Shown: piece by piece, positions 39,552 through 48,008 of the stretch | Layout of the letters: the number at the start of each line of letters is the position of its first letter | How positions within the stretch are numbered: the first letter of the stretch is position 1 | Source: an alpha proteobacterium SCGC AAA288-E13 | GTDB taxonomy: Bacteria; Pseudomonadota; Alphaproteobacteria; Pelagibacterales; Pelagibacteraceae | Direction: 5' to 3' | Length of the DNA: 57,083 bases | Assembly (NCBI GenBank): GCA_000504605.1 | Contig: AZHQ01000002.1 | Location: 1-57,083, forward strand | Program-made: the position numbers and the translations under genes | The notes under the pieces: model-generated | What the model was told of the DNA's origin: nothing | Database searches by the model: none | The model's input: the letters and a program-made list of their open reading frames with translations, nothing else

Positions 39552-41119
39552 TTATTTGAATACCAATAGTAGAAAAATTACAAGAACTAAAAAAGCAGAT
39601 ATCAAGTTGTTTCTAAATAGTTTCATTTTTAGCTCTTCCTCCTTCAATGAATAATATGAAGCCGAATTAGAAGACAATTTTCCCTCTGCAATTATTGTTA
39701 ATGCTTCGTTGGCTTTATCCATAATTTTTGGCAATTCTGGAAATCTTTTTAATACGTCCGATGCATTTTCTATTGTTTCACTTATTTTATTTAGTGGACC
39801 TTTAGTTTCTTTTAACCATGTTTCCAATATTGGTTTTGAAACTTCCCAAATATTAGTATCGGGATTTAATTTTCGTGCAACTCCTTCTACAACAACCATA
39901 GTTTTTTGAAGAAGTAAAAGCTGAGGTTGTGTTTGCATATTAAATTTTTCTGTATTAACAAATAATTGCTTTAAAAGTTTACCACCAGATATATCTTTTA
40001 TTGATTGACCAAAAATTGGTTCACCAATAGATCGTAGCGATTGAGCAAATTCATCAATTGAAAATTTTTTTGATACCAAACCAGCTAAAAAATGTACTTC
40101 CGCAACTTTTTTATAATCTCTATTTATAAAACCATATAAAATTTCGGCCAAATATCTTCGGTTTAATTTATCCAGTCTTCCCATAATTCCGAAATCTACG
40201 GGAGCTATATCACCATTTTTATTTATAAAAATATTGCCTTGGTGCATGTCTGCATGAAAAAAACCATCTCTTACTGCTTGTCTTAAGAAATGTTGTATTA
40301 AATTTTTGGATATTTTTTTTACATCAATTCCATTTTCTATAAGTTTTTCAGTTTCTCTAATCGAGATACCTTCAATTTTATCTAATGTAAGTACATTTTC
40401 GGTAGTAAAGTTCCAGTAAATTTTAGGTACATTGAATCCGATATCGTTTTTGGTATTTTCATATAATTCATTAGCTGCAGCAGCCTCAAATCGCAAATCC
40501 ATTTCTATGTTTGTAATTTCTTTAAGTAAGTAAACAACCTCAGTTAATTTGAGTCTTTTTGTTTTTCTTACTATATTTTCAATAATATAAGCTAATAACA
40601 TGAGGGCATCTAATTCTTCATTGAAAATTTTTTGAATCGAAGGTCTCAGTATTTTTATTGCAACTTCTTTATCTACACCATTGTTTTTTATTTTTGCAAA
40701 ATGCACTTGCGCTATAGAAGCAGCAGCAATAGGTTCACTAAATTCATAAATATTTTGGAATGTTTCTTCTCCAAATTCGTTTTTTAAAATTAAGGAAGCT
40801 TCATTTTTACTAAAAGAAGGAAGTTTATCTTGGAGTTTTTCTAAATCTTTTGCTAATTTTTCTCCAATAATATCAGGTCTTGTAGCCAAAAACTGACCAA
40901 GTTTAATAAATGTTGTACCCATCTCTTGAAGAGAGGAGCATAATCTTTGACCTGCACTTTCTTTTTTTTTTGCTCGTTATTTTTTAAGCTAAAACCTAAA
41001 ATAAAAAAAAAAATTTTAATTAATATTGGTGGGTTGTAAATTTCCGAAATTGAGTTGATTGCACCCGATTTAGCTAATTTTCTTCCAATTCTGAATAATA
41101 AAAATATTTTTTTAAACAT
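39552..41119 (-). CDS. ubiB: Ubiquinone biosynthesis kinase-like UbiB, frame broken by one base
   Basis: UbiB is an ADCK/ABC1 atypical kinase needed for coenzyme Q synthesis or transport. The N-terminal frame (from ATG at 41119, MFKKIFLLFRIGRKL) goes out of register, and the body continues in another frame with QEMGTTFIKLGQFLATRPDIIG (KxGQ motif), a PIAAASIAQVHFAKI Ala-rich loop, RDGFFHADMHQGN and VDFGIMG. Two C-terminal membrane-type segments follow. The break is in a T10 run at 40962-40971 (A10 on the coding strand). Eleven A's would restore SAGQRLCSSLQEMGTTF. All catalytic motifs lie after the break. Confidence 0.92.
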
Positions 41120-41121
41120 GA

Positions 41122-41826
41122 TTATATTTTCCAACCGGAGTGAATTGCGACGATGCCACCACTAAGATTTCTATATTCTGATTTATAAAAATTATTCTTT
41201 TTCATTAAATCAATTAATTCTTCTTGATTATAAAAATTTTTTATACTTTTTACCAAGTATTCGTATGGCTGATTATCTCCAACCACGATATTTCCAATTT
41301 TTGGAATACTTTTTGAGTAAAAATCATATAACTTTTTAAAATTATAATTTTTAATTTTCGAAAATTCTAGACATATAAATCTTCCTCCTGGCCTTAGTAC
41401 TCTGTATGCTTCTTGCAGCACATGATTTATATTATTTGTATTTCTTAGTCCGAAGCTAATAGAATAATAATCAAAATAGTTATCTTTAAAACTTAGTTTT
41501 TCAGCACTACCCAAATACCATTTTACATTTTTAAATTTACCAAGTTTTTTTTTTGCAATTTCCAACATTTTTGAATTTGAATCAACCGCATATACTGTTC
41601 CTTTATTTTTTATATGTTTAAGAAACAATTTTGTGATATCTCCAGTGCCTGATGCCATATCTAGTAAAACGGTATTCTTATTGGGAGAAAGCCAGTTAAT
41701 CATTTGTTTTTTCCAGAATCTATGTGAACCCAAAGATAAAATATCATTCATCAAGTCATATTTATCAAAAACTTTGTTAAATACCTTTTGGACTAACATT
41801 TTTTTTTCAGTGATATTAGACTTCAT
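41122..41826 (-). CDS. ubiE: Ubiquinone/menaquinone methyltransferase UbiE
   Basis: This 234-residue SAM methyltransferase C-methylates the 2-polyprenyl-1,4-benzoquinol intermediate of ubiquinone synthesis. VFDKYDLMNDILSLGSHRFWK and the SAM motif LLDMASGTGDIT are present, followed by SISFGLRN and LRPGGRFICLEFS. The family C-terminal block is LSGGIVAIHSGWKI. It is 2 bases upstream of ubiB and divergent from mutM over 56 bases. Confidence 0.97.
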   Translation of the reverse strand: MKSNITEKKMLVQKVFNKVFDKYDLMNDILSLGSHRFWKKQMINWLSPNKNTVLLDMASGTGDITKLFLKHIKNKGTVYAVDSNSKMLEIAKKKLGKFKNVKWYLGSAEKLSFKDNYFDYYSISFGLRNTNNINHVLQEAYRVLRPGGRFICLEFSKIKNYNFKKLYDFYSKSIPKIGNIVVGDNQPYEYLVKSIKNFYNQEELIDLMKKNNFYKSEYRNLSGGIVAIHSGWKI

Positions 41827-41882
41827 GGGTAATTTTATTTTATTAATTAAAATATTTTTTTTAAATATTATATAATATTTTC

Positions 41883-42746
41883 ATGCCGGAATTACCAGAA
41901 GTTGAGGTTTTAAAGCGATCTCTTCAAAAAAAGATACGATTTAGCAAGATTATAGGAATTAGGATCTATAATAGAAATTTAAGATACAAAATTCCTTATT
42001 CGATTAGTAGAAATCTTAAAAATCATGTTGTTAACAATATTTCTAGAATATCGAAATATTTAATTTTTCACATTAATTTTTCAAAAAAATTATTAATCCA
42101 TTTAGGAATGTCAGGAACAATTCATTTAGTTGAAGAAAATAATAAAAGCAATACTAATGCCAGTTTTTATCATTCATCATGTTTACCATCAAAGCATAAC
42201 CATATTGAAATGAGTTTTAGTAATAAAGTCAAAATGATTTATAATGATCCTAGAAGATTTGGTTATTTTAAATTATTAAAAAAAAATTATTTATTTGAAA
42301 AACCAATAAGCAATCTTGGTCCCGATCCTTTTAGTTGTAAGTTTAATTTTAAATACATTAAAAATTTTACTTACAAAAAAAAGATAAACATAAAAAATTT
42401 ATTAATGAATCAAAAGTTTGTTGGTGGAATTGGTAATATTTATGCTAATGAAATCCTTTATTACTGTAAATTAAGACCTACAAAACCTGTTAATCGGTTA
42501 TCAAAAAAGAATATTTTAAATATTATTTTACAAGCCAGAAAAGTTCTAAATAAAGCAATTATATTTGGAGGATCTTCAATTAGGGATTTCAAAAAAACAG
42601 ATGGAATTCCAGGAAATTTTCAACAAAATTTTAAGGTTTATGGAAAAAATAACATTCAATGCCCTAGGCGCAATTGTGATGGATATATTCAAAAGATTTC
42701 AATATCCAGCAGATCAGCCTTTTACTGTCCAAAATGTCAGATCTAA
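41883..42746 (+). CDS. mutM: Formamidopyrimidine-DNA glycosylase
   Basis: This 287-residue glycosylase excises 8-oxoguanine. The catalytic N-terminus MPELPEVEVLKRSL has Pro2 as nucleophile and Glu3. The H2TH region (LLMNQKFVGGIGNIYANEILYYCKLRPTKPVNRL) and the C-terminal zinc finger follow. The finger is unusual in its first pair: CPRRNC is C-x4-C, where most MutM have C-x2-C; the second pair is normal (CPKC). Together with Nth (2794) it provides base-excision repair of oxidative damage. Confidence 0.95.
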   Translation: MPELPEVEVLKRSLQKKIRFSKIIGIRIYNRNLRYKIPYSISRNLKNHVVNNISRISKYLIFHINFSKKLLIHLGMSGTIHLVEENNKSNTNASFYHSSCLPSKHNHIEMSFSNKVKMIYNDPRRFGYFKLLKKNYLFEKPISNLGPDPFSCKFNFKYIKNFTYKKKINIKNLLMNQKFVGGIGNIYANEILYYCKLRPTKPVNRLSKKNILNIILQARKVLNKAIIFGGSSIRDFKKTDGIPGNFQQNFKVYGKNNIQCPRRNCDGYIQKISISSRSAFYCPKCQI

Positions 42747-42762
42747 TGATAATAAATATTTA

Positions 42763-42791
42763 TTGACCACAACACATGTAAGAGTTATATA
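42763..42791 (+). promoter_or_regulatory. Candidate rpsT promoter with very short leader
   Basis: TTGACC (42763-42768), a 17-base spacer and TATATA (42786-42791) match a sigma-70 promoter well. The -10 lies in the palindrome AGTTATATAACT (42783-42794). A start near 42798 would leave only about 6 bases before the rpsT ATG at 42804, and the interval is pyrimidine-rich with no Shine-Dalgarno. That implies nearly leaderless S20 mRNA. Confidence 0.5.
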
Positions 42792-42803
42792 ACTTTTCCT
42801 TTT

Positions 42804-43064
42804 ATGCCTAATACAAAATCTGCCATTCGAAGAGTTAGAAAAGTTAATAAACAGACTTCCGTGAATAAAATTAGAAAAAGTAAGTATAAATCTATTATCA
42901 AGGAGATTAGTTTATTAATAACTGCAAAGAAGAAAAAAGAAGCAATTAAATTATTACCAAAATTCAATTCCCAATTGATGAAAATAGCTAAAGTAGGAAT
43001 TATAAAAAAGCAAACTGTGTCAAGAAAAATATCAAGACTTACAAAAAAAATTAATAAACTTTAG
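42804..43064 (+). CDS. rpsT: 30S ribosomal protein S20
   Basis: This 86-residue basic helical protein binds the 16S rRNA 5' domain and starts MPNTKSAIRRVRKVNKQTSVNK, with an IIKKQTVSRKISRLTKKINKL C-terminus, both S20-typical. It lies between mutM and dnaA, as in several alphaproteobacteria. Confidence 0.95.
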   Translation: MPNTKSAIRRVRKVNKQTSVNKIRKSKYKSIIKEISLLITAKKKKEAIKLLPKFNSQLMKIAKVGIIKKQTVSRKISRLTKKINKL

Positions 43065-43363
43065 AAAACTTCAATTTCGAGTTGATCAACTTTCAAGATT
43101 AATATTTATTTTATAAATAAATCTAAAATTGATTTTATCTAAATAAATTAATTTTTTTTTAAACTAATCTATATGTAGTTGTTCATAAGTCTCATAATTG
43201 ATTTGCAAATTTAGAAAGATAAAAAATAATTCTATTAAAAATTTAAAACACCTTCAAGTTTAATTTTCTATCTTAGATTTTATTTCTTTTTAATTAAAAA
43301 AAATTTCTAGTTGCTTTAATGCTCTAACAAGACTAAAGAAATTGAAATTCAAATTTTTAATTC
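43065..43363. other. AT-rich noncoding gap upstream of dnaA (possible origin region)
   Basis: Between rpsT and dnaA there are about 300 bases with no supported gene, the longest noncoding stretch in the window. It contains the palindrome GTTGATCAAC (43081-43090) and many A/T runs. The best DnaA-box-like match is TTATGAACA on the minus strand near 43190, two changes from TTATCCACA. I see no array of boxes. It probably holds the dnaA promoter; an oriC role cannot be shown. Confidence 0.3.
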
Positions 43364-44795
43364 ATGAAAAAAAAATATTTCTACGCAGGAAGCTACAATT
43401 TCTTCAAATTTTCAATCTTTGGACTGGCCAACTATTTGTAAAGATATAGAAAAAAAACTGGGAAAAGATATTTATGAAAGTTGGATAAAAAAACTTAAGT
43501 TAGTTGAAGAATTTCAGCACTATTTGGTGATTTCATCTCCAACTAGATTTATTAGAGATTGGGTAGTTTCAAGATATATTGATAAGATATTAGAAGTTAT
43601 AAAATTATATAAAAAAACCGTAAGTAGAATTGATTTTATTATTGAATCGGAATTAAGCGTAAATAGCAACAATGTTTCAGATCAAAATCTTAAAATTGTA
43701 AAAGAGTCTAAAACATCAAATGTCAGTTTTATTAAAGACTCTTTAATTAATTATACTCGTTTGGATCCAAACAAAAGTTTTGAAAATTTTGTTATAGGAA
43801 AAAGCAATAATCTTGCCTATCAGGTATCACAAAAAGTTTGTGAACAAATTGCTCACTACAATCCGTTGTTTATTTATGGAGGAATAGGTATGGGTAAAAC
43901 TCATTTGTTAAATGCAATTGGTTTAAAAATGAGGGAAAATAATAAAGTTATGTTCATCTCTGCTGAAAGATTTATGTATTATTTTATTAAATCTATTCGA
44001 AATAATGAAATGGTAAAATTTAAAGATTGTTTCAGAACATCAGATATATTCATTATAGATGATATACAATTTGTAATTGGCAAAGAGGCAATGCAAGAGG
44101 AATTTTTTCATACTTTTAATGCTTTAATTGATAAAGGTTCTCAAATAGTTATTTCATCTGATAGAGCTCCAATAAAATTCACTAAAATTCAAGAGAGAAT
44201 AAAATCTCGTTTTTCTGGTGGGTTAGTGGTTGACATTCAACAATCAGATTTTGATTTAAGATTAAATATTTTAAAAAGTAAAATAAATGAAATAAAAAAA
44301 ACTTTTTCCGATATAATTGAACCAGACGAAAATTTATTAAATTTTATTGCTTCTGAAATGAAAATTAATATCCGAGAAACAATAGGTGCGCTGAACAGAA
44401 TAATATCTTTTAGTAGGATATATAATAAATCTCCATCAATTTCAGAAAGTAAAATAATTTTAAAAGATTTGATAAATTTTTCAGAAAATTATGTCACAAT
44501 TGAAAATATTAAAAAAACTGTTTGTGATTATTTTAAAATAAATGTTATTGAAATGCTTTCAAAAAGAAGGTCAAGATATTTGGTTAGGCCGAGACAAATA
44601 GCAATGTATTTAACAAAAAATTTAACTTCAAAGTCTTTACCAGATATTGGAAGAGAGTTTTCTGGTCGAGACCACACAACCGTTATGCACTCTGTTAAAA
44701 CTATTGATAAATTAAAGTATAGAGATGAAGAGATAAATAAAGCAATAGAAAAACTTAAAAATAAGATACTATATAAAAATCACGATGAAGTTTAG
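43364..44795 (+). CDS. dnaA: Chromosomal replication initiator DnaA (5' end frame-broken)
   Basis: DnaA melts the origin. An uninterrupted frame runs from TTG at 43419, with the N-domain LDWPTICKDIEKKLGKDIYESWIKKLKL, Walker A GGIGMGKTHLLNAIG, Walker B IFIIDDIQF and the C-terminal DNA-binding block LPDIGREFSGRDHTTVMHSVKTI. The native start is probably the ATG at 43364: with eight rather than nine A's at 43367-43375 the frame reads MKKNISTQEATISSNFQSLDWP without a stop. The shift is by one base. The end overlaps dnaN by 11 bases. Confidence 0.93.
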
Positions 44796-45897
44796 TGTAA
44801 GCAGGGATCAACTTTTAAAATCTTTAAATTATTGTCAAGGTGTTATAGAAAAAAGGAGCACACTACCAATATTGTCTAATGTATTGATTGAAGCTAAAAA
44901 TTCATCTATAAAAATTACCGCGACTGATCTTGATTTAATTTTTATCAATTTAACAAACAACATTAAAATATATACTGAAGGGAGCACAACAACCTCAGCT
45001 TCAGTAATTTATGATATTGTTAGAAAATTATCATCTGGTAGTGAAATTAATTTTAATTTAGTAAATGAAAACAAACTTCAATTAGAATCAGAAAAATCAA
45101 AATTTAATTTATTATGTTTAAGTCCAAGCGATTTTCCCCTTGTTGATGAAAATTTTATTGATAATGAGTTTACAATTGATTCTAAATCAATACTAAAATT
45201 GCTTAACAAATCAAAGTTTTCAATTTCAAATGATGAAACGAGACATTACCTAAATGGTGTTTTCTTACATCAAACAGAGCATGACAAAAATTATTTTCTT
45301 ACTGCAGCAGCAACTGATAGTCATCGAATGTCTATTTCAAAAACAAAGTTAAACTCAAAAATAAATTTTGAATCTATAATTCTTCCAAAGAAAACGATTT
45401 ACCAATTAGTTACATTACTAGAAGATCAAGAAGCAACAATAAAAATCTGTAATATAAAATCAAAAATAAAATTCGAATTTAATAATAGCATATTAATTTC
45501 TAAATTAATTGATGGAAAGTTTCCAAATTATACTCAGGTGATACCAACAACTAATGAAAAAAAATTAGAAATAAATTTAAATAATTTTTTAAGTTCTGTG
45601 GATAGAGTGTCCTCTGTCTCGACGGATAAAAAAGAGGGTGTAAAATTTCAATTATTAAAAAATATACTAAAATTATCAGTTAATAATCCTAATAGTGGAG
45701 ATGGAAGCGAAACTCTAGAAGTAAAATTTGATCATGAATTAAATATTAGCTTTAACTCTAAGTATCTTATTGATGTGGCCTCACAGATTAATGGTGAAAA
45801 AATTATATTTTACTTAAATGAAACAGGCTCTCCAGCTTTAATTAAAGATCCAGTGGATAAGGACAGCATATTTATTATTATGCCTATGAAAGCATAA
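44785..45897 (+). CDS. dnaN: DNA polymerase III sliding clamp
   Basis: This 370-residue beta clamp starts MKFSVSRDQLLKSLNYCQGVIEKRSTLPILSNVLIEA and has three repeated clamp domains, including YLNGVFLHQ and TDSHRMSISK in the second. The C-terminus SIFIIMPMKA matches the usual (Y/F)(V/I)xMPMR ending that forms part of the client-binding cleft. Its start overlaps the dnaA end by 11 bases, so initiation factor and clamp are made from one transcript. Confidence 0.97.
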   Translation: MKFSVSRDQLLKSLNYCQGVIEKRSTLPILSNVLIEAKNSSIKITATDLDLIFINLTNNIKIYTEGSTTTSASVIYDIVRKLSSGSEINFNLVNENKLQLESEKSKFNLLCLSPSDFPLVDENFIDNEFTIDSKSILKLLNKSKFSISNDETRHYLNGVFLHQTEHDKNYFLTAAATDSHRMSISKTKLNSKINFESIILPKKTIYQLVTLLEDQEATIKICNIKSKIKFEFNNSILISKLIDGKFPNYTQVIPTTNEKKLEINLNNFLSSVDRVSSVSTDKKEGVKFQLLKNILKLSVNNPNSGDGSETLEVKFDHELNISFNSKYLIDVASQINGEKIIFYLNETGSPALIKDPVDKDSIFIIMPMKA

Positions 45898-45930
45898 CAT
45901 GAGATAAAATATTTTTATTATTGGTATAAA

Positions 45931-46638
45931 TTATTTTATTGCATCCATTTCGTCATAAATTTTTTTTTCTAATATTTTTAAAAAAGTTTCCCTTTCTATT
46001 CCTGGCTCAATTGGTTGTAAAAAAGATATTATTATTTTACCCGGATATTTTATAAATCCAATTTTTGGCCAAACTTTACCTGAGTTTAAAGCTATGGGAA
46101 CGCAAGAAATATTGAGGGCCTCGTATATTCTTCCAGCTCCCTTTTTAAAAGGTACCCGTTCTTCAAATTTTACTCTTGTTCCTTGAGGGAATATTAAAAG
46201 TGGCCTGTTTTCGTTTTTAATTATGTTTGCAATTTTGTTGAAAAAACTAAGATTATCTTTTGTAGTTGTATTTCTAATAATTTCTATCGATTTAATTTTT
46301 TTTAAATAAAGTCCCATTAATGGTATTTTTAAAAGTTCTTTTTTTAATATAAATACTGGGTAGTCAAGCACACTTTGAAGTGCAAAAGTTTCAAACATTG
46401 ATTGGTGTGCTGATGCCACAAAATATTTTTTTGTTTTTGGAATATTTTCTATTCCTTTAAATTCCACTTTTGTACTCAAAAAAAATCTTACAACAAAAAC
46501 TACGTAGTGCCCTAAAAATTTTCCAAAAAATAAAGTAAATTTGGGAGGCATTAATAGTGTTGGAATAGCTACTAAAAATACAAGAACTATTCCTGTGTAT
46601 AAAAAAAGATTAAATAGTATTGATCTTATTAATAACAT
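45931..46638 (-). CDS. plsC: 1-acyl-sn-glycerol-3-phosphate acyltransferase
   Basis: This 235-residue inner-membrane protein makes phosphatidic acid from lysophosphatidic acid. After two N-terminal hydrophobic segments it shows the acyltransferase motif I as HQSMFE (H-x4-E instead of the usual H-x4-D) and motif III as FPQGTRVKFEE. VPIALNSG is motif IV. It ends the minus-strand argH-lptM-lysA-plsC run, 17 bases after lysA. Confidence 0.9.
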   Translation of the reverse strand: MLLIRSILFNLFLYTGIVLVFLVAIPTLLMPPKFTLFFGKFLGHYVVFVVRFFLSTKVEFKGIENIPKTKKYFVASAHQSMFETFALQSVLDYPVFILKKELLKIPLMGLYLKKIKSIEIIRNTTTKDNLSFFNKIANIIKNENRPLLIFPQGTRVKFEERVPFKKGAGRIYEALNISCVPIALNSGKVWPKIGFIKYPGKIIISFLQPIEPGIERETFLKILEKKIYDEMDAIK

Positions 46639-46655
46639 TTAATTTAAGTTGTATA

Positions 46656-47885
46656 TTAGTTTTTGACTAAATTTTCTAAACTTTGTCTTTTTCTAATCAA
46701 CTTATGATTTGATCCAGTTACCATAACTTCAGCAACAGTTGGTCTTATATTATAATTTGAAGATAAAGACATTCCATAAGCACCAACATGAGTTAAACTT
46801 ACGTAGTCTCCTTCTTTAATTTTTACAAACCCTTTTTGTTTTAAAAATTTATCAGAACTTTCACAAATTGGTCCCACAAATTCAATATTTCCAGTAAATC
46901 TTTTATTTGTTTTTTTAAGAGGTATTATTTGATGTTTTGCATTATATAAAGCTGGTCTTATTAAATCATTCATCCCTGCATCTAAAATAATAAATTTTTT
47001 ATTGGCGCTTTCTTTAATATAAAGAATTTTTGAAATTAGCACACCCGCATCCCCAACGATTACTCTACCTGGCTCAAAAATTATTTTAGCATTTTTATTT
47101 TTTATAAATTTTTCCACTAATTGTGAATATTTTTTTAAATTTAGCTTTTTTTCTTTATTCGAGTAAGAGATACCCATGCCCCCACCCAAATCTATAAATT
47201 TAAAATCTATTTTTGTTCTTTTAATTACTTTATCTAATATAGATAACATATCTTTAAATGGTTTAATGTTTGTTATTTGACTTCCGATATGTACGCTTAA
47301 CCCTTCCAATTTTAAATTTTTCATTTTTTGAATTTTTTTACAAAGATTTACACAATCACTATAAAGCAAACCAAATTTTTCATCCTTGCTACCTGTCGAG
47401 ATTTTTTTGTGTGTATTTCCACTTATATTGGGATTTAATCTTATTCCAATAGAAGTTTTTTTGGATATTTTTTTTGAAACTTTATTAATTAGCATAGCTT
47501 CGCTTTCTGATTCTACATTAATTAAAAGTATTCTTTTTTTTATTGCTTTTTTTATTTCTTCCTTAGTTTTTCCAACACCAGAAAAAACAATTTTTTTAGG
47601 ATTAATACCTGCTTTTATCGCTTTCAGTAACTCTCCAATAGACACAACGTCTGCACCAGATCCAATTTTTCTTAGCTCTCTTAGCAAAGTTAGATTTGAG
47701 TTAGATTTTACCGCAAAACATATAATTGGTTTAATATTTTTAAATATATTATTAAACCTTAAAAAATTATTCTTTAATTGTGCAAGTGAATAACAATAAA
47801 AAGGAGTTTGATACTTTTTTGCAAGCTTAAGAGCAGATATATTTTCAATACAAAGGCTATTGCTCCTAAGTTGAATAAAATTCAT
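46656..47885 (-). CDS. lysA: Diaminopimelate decarboxylase
   Basis: This 409-residue PLP enzyme decarboxylates meso-diaminopimelate to lysine. The PLP Lys is in CFAVKSNSNLTLLREL, and GLSVHIGSQI, GGGMGISY, FEPGRVIVG and GPICESSDKF are the alanine-racemase-fold blocks. Together with dapB (3423) it covers part of the lysine route. It follows the LptM-like gene by 6 bases. The argH-lptM-lysA order is widely conserved in proteobacteria. Confidence 0.97.
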   Translation of the reverse strand: MNFIQLRSNSLCIENISALKLAKKYQTPFYCYSLAQLKNNFLRFNNIFKNIKPIICFAVKSNSNLTLLRELRKIGSGADVVSIGELLKAIKAGINPKKIVFSGVGKTKEEIKKAIKKRILLINVESESEAMLINKVSKKISKKTSIGIRLNPNISGNTHKKISTGSKDEKFGLLYSDCVNLCKKIQKMKNLKLEGLSVHIGSQITNIKPFKDMLSILDKVIKRTKIDFKFIDLGGGMGISYSNKEKKLNLKKYSQLVEKFIKNKNAKIIFEPGRVIVGDAGVLISKILYIKESANKKFIILDAGMNDLIRPALYNAKHQIIPLKKTNKRFTGNIEFVGPICESSDKFLKQKGFVKIKEGDYVSLTHVGAYGMSLSSNYNIRPTVAEVMVTGSNHKLIRKRQSLENLVKN

Positions 47886-47891
47886 TATTTA

Positions 47892-48008
47892 TTAAATTAT
47901 TTGTATCGTATTATTTTTATAATTAAATGATTTATATTCTGGATCATCTTTTTTTCCACATGAAAAACAGATTACAGCAATTGTTATTATTACAAAGAAT
48001 ATTCTCAT
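47892..48008 (-). CDS. lptM: LptM-like micro-lipoprotein (38 aa)
   Basis: A 38-codon minus-strand frame starts at 48008, overlapping the argH stop by one base (TAATG), and ends at 47892. It encodes MRIFFVIITIAVICFSCGKKDDPEYK..., a short lipoprotein signal with the Cys at residue 17 followed by CGKKDDP. LptM (formerly YifL) is a small lipoprotein with a CGxKGP-like start that stabilises the LptD-LptE lipopolysaccharide translocon, and its gene lies between argH and lysA in other proteobacteria. Both position and the start of the mature peptide fit. The rest of the sequence is too short to confirm. Confidence 0.75.
   Translation of the reverse strand: MRIFFVIITIAVICFSCGKKDDPEYKSFNYKNNTIQII

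Noticed and set aside
42565..42792. Separate plus-strand ORF of 75 residues at the end of mutM
   Set aside because: It is a different frame of the mutM 3' end and has no independent signals; mutM itself is intact.
43170..43200. DnaA box at the TTATGAACA sequence
   Set aside because: Two mismatches from TTATCCACA in very AT-rich DNA and no clustered copies; not enough to call an origin.
45898..45930. Terminator between dnaN and plsC
   Set aside because: The short gap is AT-rich with only an imperfect A/T dyad, too weak to support a call.
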